Positions 35,751-44,624 of a stretch of DNA of 64,000 bases are shown one piece after another. Both the position numbers and the translations under genes were made by a program. The DNA comes from JACCQS01 sp963766765. Lineage in GTDB: Bacteria; Actinomycetota; Actinomycetes; Mycobacteriales; Geodermatophilaceae. The stretch's first letter is position 1. Each line of letters opens with the position of its first letter. The notes under the pieces are model-generated. The model was not told the DNA's origin. It did not search any database and saw nothing but the letters and a program-made list of their open reading frames with translations. The stretch lies in contig CAVYBR010000007.1 in assembly GCA_963766765.1 (NCBI GenBank), forward strand, positions 124,001-188,000, given 5' to 3'.

Positions 35751-36047
35751 TCAGGGACCCTCGGTCTCGATTCCGGGCGGCAACTTGCCGGTCAGCTTCT
35801 TGTAGAAACCCGCCGCAACGCGCGCGGCCAACAGCCGTCCGAACGCGATGGCGATACCGGAGGCGGCCGCCCAGGCCAGGGCCTCGCGCCAGTCCGTGCC
35901 AGGTGCGGCCGGGTTCTTGGGTGGCGCCGACCCCCGTACGCCCATCCAGGTCTTGTCGAGGGCCTTGCGTACCGCGATGCCGGCCGGGATGGCAAAGGCA
36001 AAACCGAGCAGTTTCCAGAACAGCGATCCTTTGTTCCCCTTGGCCAC
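35751..36047 (-). CDS. DUF4235 small membrane protein
   Basis: The 98-residue protein has two hydrophobic segments, FWKLLGFAFAIPAGIAVRKAL and LAWAAASGIAIAFGRLLAARV, separated by a Pro-rich loop with TDWREAL, as in DUF4235. GTG 36047 is chosen because GGAAAGGAGTACC lies just before it; an upstream ATG at 36074 would bypass this site. Function unknown. Confidence 0.8.
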   Translation of the reverse strand: MAKGNKGSLFWKLLGFAFAIPAGIAVRKALDKTWMGVRGSAPPKNPAAPGTDWREALAWAAASGIAIAFGRLLAARVAAGFYKKLTGKLPPGIETEGP

Positions 36048-36186
36048 CGGTACTCCTTTCCGAGTCGAGTCCACGGCGGCTCGACGACTGGCTCGATCAT
36101 GCCTGCCGGCATCCGCAGCCCGCCACCTGGCTGGCGTGCGCCACGATCAGAGTGTGGATACCGAAGCCAGCGATTACCCGGCAAGC

Positions 36187-36930
36187 ATGGCTGCGAAACT
36201 GACCGACCTACCGGACCTGGACCTGGCGATCAGTCAGTGCCGGGCGTGTCCGAGGTTGGTCGCGTGGCGCGAAGAAACCGCGCGGGTCAAACGGGCATCG
36301 TTTCGCGACTGGACGTACTGGGCTCGGCCGGTGCCTGGGTACGGGCTCGGGGACGCACGCATCGCTATCGTCGGTCTCGCCCCGGCCGCCCACGGTGGCA
36401 ATCGCACGGGTCGGGTGTTCACCGGTGACCGCAGCGGCGACTGGCTCTACGCCGCCATGCACCGGGTGGGGCTGGCCAATCAGGCCACGTCGGTGTCGAT
36501 CGACGATGGGCTGCGATTGATCGACACGCGAATCCTTGCCGCCGTACGGTGCGCTCCACCCGCGAACAAGCCGACGCCACAGGAACGGGACACGTGTGCC
36601 CCGTGGATGACGCGTGAACTCGCCCTCCTCCCGATGCTGCGGGTCGTCGTCGTGCTCGGCCAGTTCGGCTGGAATGCCCTCTGGCCCGTCCTTGGTGCCA
36701 TGTCCTACGTGGTGCCCCGCCCGCGGCCGCGCTTCGGTCACGGGGCGATCTGCACCGTCGAACACGCGGATCGACCCCCGCTGTCCGTGCTCGGCTGCTA
36801 TCACGTCAGCCAGCAGAACACCTTCACCGGAGTACTGACAGAGCCGATGCTGGACGCGGTCCTCCTGCGGGCCCGGGAACTGGCCGAAGGACGCGATGCC
36901 GGGTCAGGAGCAGCTGACCCGAGTCACTAG
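36187..36930 (+). CDS. family 5 uracil-DNA glycosylase (UDGb type)
   Basis: The family 5 motif A is GLAPAAHGGNRTGRVFTGD; it lacks the Asp/Asn of family 1 and is typical of UDGb. Cysteines at CRACPRL and RCAPPANKP...TCAPW are placed to bind a 4Fe-4S cluster. The last motif, GCYHVSQQNTFTG, is the conserved His loop. Such enzymes remove uracil, hypoxanthine and other deaminated bases. ATG 36187 fits homologue N-termini; an in-frame GTG at 36154 is possible. Confidence 0.85.
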   Translation: MAAKLTDLPDLDLAISQCRACPRLVAWREETARVKRASFRDWTYWARPVPGYGLGDARIAIVGLAPAAHGGNRTGRVFTGDRSGDWLYAAMHRVGLANQATSVSIDDGLRLIDTRILAAVRCAPPANKPTPQERDTCAPWMTRELALLPMLRVVVVLGQFGWNALWPVLGAMSYVVPRPRPRFGHGAICTVEHADRPPLSVLGCYHVSQQNTFTGVLTEPMLDAVLLRARELAEGRDAGSGAADPSH

Positions 36931-36958
36931 TCTTGAGCCCTATGAGGCGAGCAGCACG

Positions 36959-38277
36959 GTGAGCAGTACGCGTCCGCGCATTCTCATCGTCGGCGGCGGG
37001 TACGTCGGGCTGTATACGGCATTACGGTTGCAGCGCAAGCTGTCTCGCGGCTCGGCCGAGATCATCGTCGTGGACCCGCAGTCGCACATGACCTACCAGC
37101 CGTTTCTTCCCGAGGCGGCCGCAGGTTCGATCGAACCGCGCCACGTCGTGGTCCCACTTCGGCGCGTTCTCAAGCACTGCAGGGTGGTGACGGGGACCGT
37201 CACCAAGATCCAGCACAAAGATCACAAGGTCATGGTGCAGCCGATTGCCGGCGGCGCGTACGAGATTGCGTACGACATCATCGTCATCGCCCCTGGATCT
37301 GTGGCTCGCGGACCCTCCCGATTCCGGGTCTTGCGGAGGACGCCATCGGCTTCAAGAACGTGGGCGAGGCGATCTTCCTGCGCAACCACGTCCTGTCCCG
37401 GCTGGACGCAGCCGCGTCCACCGACGAGCCGGAGGTGCGTCGGCGGGCATTGACGTTCACCTTCGTCGGCGGAGGCTATGCGGGTATCGAGGCCTTCGCC
37501 GAGCTCGAGGACATGGCCAGGTACGCGGTCAAGAAGTTCTATCCGCAGCTGCGTGCCGACGAGATGCGCTGGGTCCTCGTCGAGGCGAGCCCCCGGATCC
37601 TGCCTGAGGTGAGCCTGGTTCTGGCGGCCTACACCGTCGACCAGCTCCTGCGCCGCGGCATGGAGGTCCGGCTGAACACGAGGCTGGAATCGATGCTCGA
37701 CTGCCACATCGTGCTCAGCGACGGGGACACCTATGACTGCGACACCGTCGTCTGGACCGCGGGCGTCAAGCCGAACCCGCTTTTACGCAACACGGACCTG
37801 CGGCTCGACGCCAAGGGCAGGCTCGACTGCGAGGCAAGCTTGCGGGTCCGCGGGCAGACCGATGCCTGGTCGGCGGGAGACTGCGCCGCCATCCCGGACC
37901 TGACGGTCAGCGATCTCGGCGCGCGGACCGCGCCGAGTGCCCAGCATGCGGTGCGTCAGGCCAAAGTGCTGGCGGACAACATCGTCTCCGTGCTCCGCGG
38001 TGGGGCTCCCGCCCCGTACTTCCACAAGAATGCGGGCTCGGTAGCCAGCCTCGGGCTCTACAAGGGCGTCGCAGAGATCTACGGGGTCAAGGTCAGGGGC
38101 GTGATCGCCTGGTTCCTGCACCGGACCTACCACGTGAGCCGGGTGCCGACGTTCAACCGCAAGATTCGCGTGCTCGCCGACTGGACGCTTGCCCTGTTGT
38201 TCCGACGCGAGATCACCTCGCTGGGCCAGATCCAGGACCCCCGCCGCGAATTCGCTGATGTAGCGAGCACCACTTAG
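36959..38277 (+). pseudogene. ndh: type II NADH dehydrogenase (NAD(P)/FAD oxidoreductase), frameshifted
   Basis: The N-terminal FAD motif is ILIVGGGYVGLYTALRL, the NAD motif FTFVGGGYAGIEAFAEL, and FAD-binding residues follow in TVVWTAGVKPNPL and DAWSAGDCAAIPD. This is the family of non-proton-pumping NADH:quinone reductases. Near 37307-37312 the frame changes: SVAR is followed, in another frame, by TLPIPGLAEDAIGFKNV, exactly the expected continuation. Net change is two extra bases or one missing. Both halves are otherwise intact, so the break may be a sequence error. GTG 36959 is the likely start. Confidence 0.8.
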
Positions 38278-38286
38278 TCTGCTGGG

Positions 38287-38359
38287 GCCCCCGTAGCCCA
38301 ATGGCAGAGGCAGGCCCCTTAAAAGGGCCCCAGTGTGGGTTCGAATCCCACCGGGGGCA
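38287..38359 (+). tRNA. tRNA with anticodon UAA but a short (class I) variable arm
   Basis: The cloverleaf is complete: acceptor GCCCCCG/CGGGGGC, D-arm GCC...GGC, anticodon stem GGCCC/GGGCC with loop CTTAAAA, a five-base variable region CCAGT, T-stem GTGGG/CCCAC with loop TTCGAAT, discriminator A. No CCA is encoded. The anticodon TAA (38320-38322) would read the leucine codon UUA, but leucine tRNAs normally have a long class II variable arm, so the isotype is uncertain. It lies 10 bp after ndh and may share its transcript. Confidence 0.9.
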
Positions 38360-38473
38360 CGGGTGAGAGTGATGATCTGCCGAGGACGCCGGAATTCCCG
38401 CGTGCGCAAGGAACCTCCAGGCACGTCAGCGCGTTAATCTGACCAGCAACGAGCCCGCTACTAAGGAGCATTG

Positions 38474-39289
38474 GTGAAGAGTTCGAACCCCGCCCTGGGC
38501 CGCATTCCCAGCGGCCAGGGCTACGCGACCTGGAACCAGGCACCGGTGCAGAACGCGCCGACGTCGGGACAGCTTCAGGACATGTACGCCCAACCTGCCT
38601 ATGCGCCCCCGGGCTATCAGGCGCCGTCCCGGTACATGACCATCGACGATGTCGTGACCAAGACGGGGATCACCCTGCTCGTCACGATCCTGTCGGCCGC
38701 AGCCACCTGGTTCCTACTCGAGCCCGACCAGTCCATCCCGCTGGCGCTCGGCGCGATGCTCGTCGGATTCGTCCTGGGTCTGGTCATCAGCTTCAAGACC
38801 ATCACGAACCCGCTCGCGATCCTGGCCTACGCCGTGGTCGAGGGTGTCTTCCTGGGCGCGATCAGTGAGGTCTTCGAGGACATCTACCCGGGCATCGTCA
38901 TCCAGGCGATCATCGGCACGATGGGCGTCTTCGCCGGGATGCTGTTCGTGTACAAGACCGGCGCAATCCGGGTCACCCCGAGCCTGCAGCGCTGGGTGAT
39001 CGGCGCCGGTATCGGCGTCGTGATCTTGATGCTGGTCAACCTGGTCGCCAGTTTCATCACCCCGGGCGGCCTGGGGCTGCGTGAGCGGCGGCCCGATCGC
39101 GATCGGCTTCAGCCTGCTGTGCATCGGCATCGCGGCTTCTTCCTGCTCCTGGACTTCGACATGATCGACCAGGCGATCCGCCGCGGCGCACCGGAGAAGT
39201 TCGCTTGGTACTCCGCGTTCGGCCTGCTGGTCACGTTGGTCTGGCTGTACCTGGAGATCCTGCGGCTACTCAGCTACTTCCGCGAGTAA
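38474..39289 (+). CDS. Bax inhibitor-1/YccA family membrane protein (two compensating frameshifts)
   Basis: The protein starts with a Pro/Tyr-rich cytoplasmic segment and has about seven helices, ending EKFAWYSAFGLLVTLVWLYLEILRLLSYF, the characteristic C-terminus. Between about 39084 and 39140 the encoded residues become RERRPDRDRLQPAVHRHRG; reading the next frame over this stretch gives GGPIAIGFSLLCIGIAA, the normal membrane helix. An extra base followed by a missing base would explain it. GTG 38474 follows AAGGAG. BI-1 proteins are proton/calcium leak channels in some bacteria; the role here is unknown. Confidence 0.8.
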   Translation: MKSSNPALGRIPSGQGYATWNQAPVQNAPTSGQLQDMYAQPAYAPPGYQAPSRYMTIDDVVTKTGITLLVTILSAAATWFLLEPDQSIPLALGAMLVGFVLGLVISFKTITNPLAILAYAVVEGVFLGAISEVFEDIYPGIVIQAIIGTMGVFAGMLFVYKTGAIRVTPSLQRWVIGAGIGVVILMLVNLVASFITPGGLGLRERRPDRDRLQPAVHRHRGFFLLLDFDMIDQAIRRGAPEKFAWYSAFGLLVTLVWLYLEILRLLSYFRE

Positions 39290-39309
39290 CTGGCACCACC
39301 TGAACACAG

Positions 39310-39348
39310 ACGAAGGCCCGGCCCCCGGAACAGGGGCCGGGCCTTCGT
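39310..39348. terminator. bidirectional hairpin terminator between BI-1 and thiolase genes
   Basis: A perfect 16-bp stem (ACGAAGGCCCGGCCCC and its complement) closes a seven-base loop exactly between two convergent genes. The outer part of the stem gives a short T-rich edge (TTCGT) on either strand. Confidence 0.85.
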
Positions 39349-39373
39349 ACGTGTGTCCGTACGTCGGTCGCGG

Positions 39374-40595
39374 TTAGGCCAGGCGCTCGAGAACCATCGC
39401 CATGCCCTGCCCGCCGCCGACGCACATGGTCTCCAGGCCGAAGGTCTTGTCCCGGGACCGCAGGCCGTTGAGCAGGGTGCCGGTGATCCGGGCACCGGTC
39501 ATCCCGAACGGGTGACCGACGGCGATCGCACCGCCGTGCACATTCAGTCGGTCGATGTCGATCCCCAGGTCGCGGTAGCTCGGGATGACCTGCGCGGCGA
39601 AGGCCTCGTTGATCTCGACCAGGTCGATGTCCCCCATGCTCATCCCAGCGCGGGCCAGCGCCTGCTTGCTCGCCTCCACCGGACCCAGGCCCATGATCTC
39701 GGGGGACAAGCCGCTGACCCCGGTCGAGACGACGCGCGCCAGCGGGGTGATGCCGAGCTCGCGGGCCTTGGTGTCGCTCATGACGATGACGGCGGCGGCG
39801 CCGTCGTTGAGCGGGCAGCAGTTGCCCGGCGGTGACCCGGCCGTCCGGCCGGAAGACGGGCTTGAGCTCGGAGACCGCCTCCAGGGTGACCCCCGCGCGC
39901 GGCCCGTCGTCGGCGCTGACGACGGTGCCGTCGGGTGTGGTGACCGGGGTGATCTCGCGTTCCCAGAAGCCGTCCTTGATCGCCTGCTCGGCGAGGTTCT
40001 GACTGCGTACGCCGAACTCGTCCATGTCGGCGCGGGTCACGTCCTTGACCAGAGCCAGGTTTTCCGCGGTCTGCCCCATCGCGATGTAGATGTCGGGCAG
40101 CTCGCCTTGGGTGCGTGGGTCCACCCAGGCGTCGGCGCCACTCTCGGCGACCTTCGCCGTACGGGTCATTGCCTCGCTGAACTGCGCATTCTGGGTCCCT
40201 GGCCAGCTGTCGCTGTTGCCACTGGCGAAACTCGACACCATCTCCACACCCGCGGAGATGAAGACGTCACCCTCACCCGCCTTGATCGCATGCATGGCCA
40301 TCCGGGTGGTCTGCAGGGACGAGGAGCAGTAGCGGGTGACGGTCAGCCCAGGCAGCTGGTCCTGACCCAGCAGGATCGCCACGACCCGGCCCATGTTGAA
40401 ACCTTGCTGGCCGCCGGGCAGGCCGCAGCCCAGCATGAGGTCGTCGATATCAGCCGGGTCCAGCTCGGGAACCTTGTCCAGTGCGGCCTGGATGATGGTG
40501 GCGGCGAGGTCGTCGGGCCGCAGATCCTTCAGTGACCCCTTGAACGCCCGTCCGATGGGCGAACGGGCGGTGGCGACAATGACGGCTTCTGGCAT
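39374..40595 (-). pseudogene. acetyl-CoA acetyltransferase (thiolase), broken by a one-base insertion
   Basis: The catalytic Cys90 is in VTRYCSSSLQTTRMA, the His in GGAIAVGHPFGMTG and the second Cys in CVGGGQGMAMV, so the active site is complete once the frame is repaired. An extra base near 39824-39829 interrupts GRVTAG; reading on in the other frame gives NCCPLNDGAAAVIVMSDTKA, as in homologues. Repaired length is about 406 residues. ATG 40595 has GGAGATC upstream. Its position next to the SGNH genes and cbs matches fadA3 (Rv1074c). It acts in beta-oxidation or ketone/acetyl-CoA metabolism. Confidence 0.82.
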
Positions 40596-40693
40596 GACGA
40601 TCTCCGATCGGCGTAGGACGACAGCAGGTGCACTGCGTTCTCGAACGAATCTAGCCCGACACCCGGCGGGCTGTGGCCATCACGTCTGCGGAC

Positions 40694-41506
40694 TCAGTAC
40701 GTCGCGGGCGAGCCGGCGGCATCCAGAATCTTTGGTTCCAAGGCATCCACCCAGATCCGGGCACCCTCGACGGACGGATGCCAGCCGTCGGCTGCCAGCA
40801 GGCCGCGATCGGCGCGAAAGACCGGTCCACACTCCTTGGCCAGGTCCACCGGGAGGCCACCGGCGAAGCGAGTCGCGGCGAGTTGGACTCTGGCCACCTG
40901 ACGCGAGCGCCACCCGGCAACGGCTCGAAGCGGTTGACCGAGCCCGCGTGCGGCAGCCAGATCCGGAGCTGTGCCGACGACCACTGGCACGCCGTGGTCC
41001 CGCAATCGGCGTACTGCATCGACCACGCCGTACGACACCGAACTCGCCCGAGTGAGGCGGACCGCATCGTCGGATCCGATGACGAGCACGGCGAGATCCG
41101 GTCGCGTCAGCAGGGCGCGCGAGACCTGCGGCCCGAGATCACCGGTCCGCGAGCCCGCGATTGCGAATCCGGAGAGCTCGACTCGCCAGCCGGCTGCGGC
41201 CAGGCGAGCGGCCAGCTGACCGGGCACGCTCTGCTCCACCGTGCTGACCCCGTACCCAGCTGCGGCGGAGTCGCCGAGGACGGCAAGCCGCAGCGGCGGA
41301 TCGCCGCTGACCCCGAACGTGCCGGTGATCGGCGGCGGATCCAGCATCGCCGTGGGATCGCGGCGCGCCGCCGCGATCAGCTGCCCCGCCAGAATCGCTC
41401 CGGTGGCTCCGACGCCCCCGACGACCGCTCCGGCTCCGACGCGGCCGATCCGGACGACCACTCCGCGCCGTCGACGTGATCTGGCCGCTCGGCTCGCTCG
41501 GCTCAT
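40694..41506 (-). CDS. SGNH/GDSL hydrolase, membrane-anchored or exported
   Basis: After an Arg-rich start and a hydrophobic signal-anchor (AGAVVGGVGATGAILAG), the catalytic core has block I LAVLGDSAAAGYG (Ser), the Asp/Asn block VIGSDDAVR, where the usual Asn of GxND is replaced by Asp, and the final DGWHPSVEG with the catalytic Asp-His. ATG 41506 overlaps the upstream SGNH stop (ATGA). It is paralogous to that gene and corresponds to the Rv1075c/lipU pair position. Likely an extracellular esterase; substrate unknown. Confidence 0.82.
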   Translation of the reverse strand: MSRASRAARSRRRRGVVVRIGRVGAGAVVGGVGATGAILAGQLIAAARRDPTAMLDPPPITGTFGVSGDPPLRLAVLGDSAAAGYGVSTVEQSVPGQLAARLAAAGWRVELSGFAIAGSRTGDLGPQVSRALLTRPDLAVLVIGSDDAVRLTRASSVSYGVVDAVRRLRDHGVPVVVGTAPDLAAARGLGQPLRAVAGWRSRQVARVQLAATRFAGGLPVDLAKECGPVFRADRGLLAADGWHPSVEGARIWVDALEPKILDAAGSPATY

Positions 41507-42522
41507 AGGTGACTCGCCTCTTCCGGGGAATCGGTCTTGACACAGTCGTCGGCTTCGACCATCGGCATCGGGCGTCGGCGGCGCAGCCGAGCCCATCCCG
41601 ACGACACCGGGGCGTCGGCGTCTGCTTGGGAGACTTCCGTACCGGCGCGTTCGACCGCTCGTACAGCCGCATGCTCGACGGACGTGACGCGTTCCTTGCC
41701 GAACGGCCGGTCGCGCGCCTGTCCGCCGTCGGGCCACAGACCCAGCGCCGCGGCCGCAGTGGGCAAGATGACAGCGGCGGCCGCTGCGTAGCCGTCCGCG
41801 GAGGGATGGAACTCATCCGCGCTGAACATGTTGGGATCGCGGGCAAAGGCCGGGCCGAGGATCGCGCCGAGTGATACGGTGCGTCCGCCGGCCCTGACCA
41901 CGGCCACCGTCTGCAGCGCGGCGAGTTGGCGGCTCCACCGGCGAGCGATGAATCGCAGCGGTTGGCGCACCGGCCGGATTGTGCCGAGGTCCGGGCAGGT
42001 CGCCACGACTACCTCGCTACCGGCCTCGCGGAGCCGAGTCACCGCCTCGGAGAGGAAACGGACCGATATTGACGGGCGCGTCCGCGATGTGACGTCGTTG
42101 GCGCCGATCATGATGATGGCGAGGTCCAGGTCCGGCGTCTCGTCGAGGGCCACCTGTATCTGGCTGTCGAGGTCGCGGGACTCCGCGCCGATCCAGGCAA
42201 GTCTCGTGAACGTCACCGGTCGCTCGGCCAGCTCGCTCAGGGCGTTGACGATGAGGACGCCCGGAGTCTCGTTCGTCGAATCCACACCGAGGCCCACCGC
42301 GCTGCTGTCGCCGAGGACGGTGACGCTGATCGCCTTGCCCGGGAATTCCCCGTACGTGCCGTCGCCAGTGGGCGGGCCGAGAATTGGCGTGCGCTTCTCC
42401 ACGACGCGGCGCGCGGCTCGACTCTGGGACAGGATCAGGCTGATGGCCGCGCCTGCGGCCGCTCCGACGCTGCCCAGAGTGAATGCCGTCCCCAGCGCGG
42501 CTCGACGGACTTTGCCGTTCAT
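41503..42522 (-). CDS. SGNH/GDSL hydrolase, exported
   Basis: The N-terminus has a hydrophobic segment (LGTAFTLGSVGAAAGAAISLIL). The catalytic blocks are VTVLGDSSAVGLGVD (Ser), IIMIGANDVTSRT (Asn) and ADEFHPSADGYA (Asp-His), so all residues of the family are present. A C-terminal tail of about 70 charged residues follows. ATG 42522 is preceded by AGGGG. It is co-transcribed with the downstream SGNH gene and divergent from cbs. Confidence 0.85.
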   Translation of the reverse strand: MNGKVRRAALGTAFTLGSVGAAAGAAISLILSQSRAARRVVEKRTPILGPPTGDGTYGEFPGKAISVTVLGDSSAVGLGVDSTNETPGVLIVNALSELAERPVTFTRLAWIGAESRDLDSQIQVALDETPDLDLAIIMIGANDVTSRTRPSISVRFLSEAVTRLREAGSEVVVATCPDLGTIRPVRQPLRFIARRWSRQLAALQTVAVVRAGGRTVSLGAILGPAFARDPNMFSADEFHPSADGYAAAAAVILPTAAAALGLWPDGGQARDRPFGKERVTSVEHAAVRAVERAGTEVSQADADAPVSSGWARLRRRRPMPMVEADDCVKTDSPEEASHL

Positions 42523-42697
42523 CTGGCGTTACCCCTGACAAGGCCCGTCGCAGCTTTCGCCCGCCCGCTGTGCCCCATCACCAGGTCGAGGTTAGTCCTG
42601 CCAGCAGGGAGCCCGGTCGGCTTTTCCCTGTCGGTGACCGCTCGGTGAGCTCGACGACCGGCTCCCGCGTAGGCCCGTACCTGGTCCGCCACGTACT

Positions 42698-44080
42698 GTG
42701 AGTGCCGTGCGTTTCGTCGACAGTGTGGTCGATCTGATCGGAGGCACACCTCTGGTCCGCCTCGGCCGGATCGGGGCAGACGCCCCTGCGGCGCTCGCGG
42801 CAAAGGTTGAGTACTTCAATCCCGGCGGGTCGGTGAAGGACCGCATTGCGGTTCGCATGATCGACGCTGCCGAGGCCTCCGGCGAGCTGGTGCCGGGTGG
42901 TGTGATCGTCGAACCCACGAGCGGTAATACCGGCGTGGGCCTGGCCCTGGTCGCCCAGCAGCGCGGGTACCGATGCATCTTCGTCTGCCCGGACAAGGTG
43001 TCCACCGACAAGATCAACGTGCTGCGCGCGTACGGCGCGACGGTCGTCGTCTGTCCGACAGCGGTCCCACCCGATCATCCGGAGTCCTATTACAAGGTCT
43101 CCGACCGGCTCGCCGCTGAGACGCCCAACGCGTGGAAGCCCGACCAGTACTCCAACCCGAACAACGCCGCCTCGCACTACGAGACCACTGGGCCGGAACT
43201 CTGGGCGCAGACCGAGGGCCGGATCACCCATTTCGTCGCGGGGGTCGGCACCGGCGGGACGATCAGCGGTACGGGGCGCTATCTCAAAGAGGTATCCGAG
43301 GGCCGGGTCAAGATCATCGGCGCCGACCCGGAGGGGTCGGTGTACTCGGGCGGCACCGGTCGGCCGTATCTCGTCGAAGGGGTCGGGGAGGATTTCTGGC
43401 CGGAGGCCTACGAACCGAAGGTTCCCGACGAGATCCTGGCCGTGTCGGACCGAGACTCGTTCGCGATGACTCGTCGGCTTGCCCGCGAGGAAGGGCTGCT
43501 GGTCGGCGGATCGTGCGGCATGGCCGCGGCCGCTGCGCTCCGAGTCGCAGAGACAGCAGCTCCGGGCGACCTCGTCGTGGTCTTGCTGCCGGACTCGGGC
43601 CGTGGCTATCTGTCGAAGATCTTCAACGATGACTGGCTTGCCGACTACGGCTTCCTGGCCCGCGGCGACGAACAGACCACAATCGGTGACGTCCTGCTGG
43701 CAAAGGCAGGATCCATCCCGGAGCTCGTCCACGTGCACCCGAACGAAACGGTGCGCGAGGCGGTCGACATCCTGCGTGAGTACGGGGTCTCCCAGGTGCC
43801 CGTCGTGCTGTCCGAGCCGCCGGTGATGGCGGCTGAGATCGTTGGCTCGGTTGTGGACAGCGACCTCCTGGACGCGCTGTTCACCGGTCGGGCGACGCTG
43901 GCCGACAAACTCGAGAAACACATGGGCCCGCCCCTGCCCCAGGTGGGCGCGGGCGAGCCGGTGGCCGAACTCCTCGCCGTGCTCACGAGCCGCGATGCCG
44001 CAGTGGTGCTCGACGACGGCAAGCCGCGTGGGGTGCTGACCCGGCAGGACGTGCTCGGCTACCTCGCCAGCGGTTCCTAG
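42698..44080 (+). CDS. cbs: cystathionine beta-synthase
   Basis: This fold-type II PLP enzyme joins homocysteine and serine. The PLP lysine is Lys47 in NPGGSVKDRIAVRM; phosphate is bound by GVGTGGTISGTG, and PTSGNTGVGLALVA holds the substrate. The C-terminal 120 residues form two CBS domains (TTIGDVLLAKAG..., DAAVVLDDGKPRGVLTRQDVL) that may bind adenosyl ligands. Order SGNH-cbs-metB matches M. tuberculosis Rv1076-Rv1079, though here a type VII secretion locus lies between cbs and metB. Confidence 0.93.
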   Translation: MSAVRFVDSVVDLIGGTPLVRLGRIGADAPAALAAKVEYFNPGGSVKDRIAVRMIDAAEASGELVPGGVIVEPTSGNTGVGLALVAQQRGYRCIFVCPDKVSTDKINVLRAYGATVVVCPTAVPPDHPESYYKVSDRLAAETPNAWKPDQYSNPNNAASHYETTGPELWAQTEGRITHFVAGVGTGGTISGTGRYLKEVSEGRVKIIGADPEGSVYSGGTGRPYLVEGVGEDFWPEAYEPKVPDEILAVSDRDSFAMTRRLAREEGLLVGGSCGMAAAAALRVAETAAPGDLVVVLLPDSGRGYLSKIFNDDWLADYGFLARGDEQTTIGDVLLAKAGSIPELVHVHPNETVREAVDILREYGVSQVPVVLSEPPVMAAEIVGSVVDSDLLDALFTGRATLADKLEKHMGPPLPQVGAGEPVAELLAVLTSRDAAVVLDDGKPRGVLTRQDVLGYLASGS

Positions 44081-44083
44081 CCG

Positions 44084-44320
44084 CAGTTCGGAAGCGGCCG
44101 CGCCGGCGTCGATCTCCTGCTGCCGGGCGAACGCAGCAGCGACCGCAAGTGCGGCGACGGCAAGGGCCACGAGCAGCAGACCGGCGACGGCGGCCGGCCA
44201 GATTCGCCGACAGACTCGCCATGACCGCGCCGAACCGTGCACGAAGGCGACGCAGAGCTGCCGGCGGCGCAGCGCGGCTGCGTCCAGGAGCACCCGCTCC
44301 GGATCGAGGGTGGGCGACAC
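44084..44320 (-). CDS. small single-pass membrane protein of the ESX locus (3' end uncertain)
   Basis: GTG 44320, 13 bp after the WXG100 stop, opens a frame with a basic cytoplasmic N-terminus (PERVLLDAAALRRRQL), one strong membrane helix (WPAAVAGLLLVALAVAALAVAAAF) and RQQEIDAGAAASELRLG. No stop occurs in this frame before cbs: it stays open antisense to the whole cbs gene, which must be a shadow. Either the gene ends by a short frameshift near 44082 (a TAG lies in the next frame) or it truly extends. I list only the supportable part. Confidence 0.45.
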
Positions 44321-44333
44321 GACGTCGGGTCGC

Positions 44334-44624
44334 TCAGTCGAACAAGCCGTGCAGGTGATGGGTCAGCCGGGCGTAGGCGTCAGCTGATTCATGCGTACTG
44401 GCAATCAATCGCGAGAAGGCCGATTGAACTGCCGTGTGCAGGCGCTCGTACTCCGCCGCTGCTTGGGTGAAGCCAGCCTGGCCGGCACCCTCCCACTTTC
44501 CCAGTGTGTTTCGGGCCGCTGAGTCGATCGAGTCCATGATCGTCTGGAAGCGGTTGTGGAAGTTCTGCTGGGTGTCAGCCAGTGTCTTGAGCCGCCCGAC
44601 ATGGCCGTAGACGTCGTAGCTCAT
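44334..44624 (-). CDS. WXG100 family protein (Esx-like, with WEG motif)
   Basis: The 96-residue helical protein has the central W-x-G turn as GKWEGAGQAGF between two amphipathic helices, the hallmark of ESX substrates. Its ATG overlaps the stop of the partner gene (ATGA), as in esxB/esxA pairs. The C-terminus (SADAYARLTHHLHGLFD) does not show the usual YxxxD/E export signal. It is probably secreted as a heterodimer by EccC. Confidence 0.8.
   Translation of the reverse strand: MSYDVYGHVGRLKTLADTQQNFHNRFQTIMDSIDSAARNTLGKWEGAGQAGFTQAAAEYERLHTAVQSAFSRLIASTHESADAYARLTHHLHGLFD

Noticed and set aside
38287..38359. Ochre suppressor tRNA
   Set aside because: Anticodon UAA (5' to 3') pairs with the codon UUA, not with the stop codon UAA, which would need anticodon UUA.
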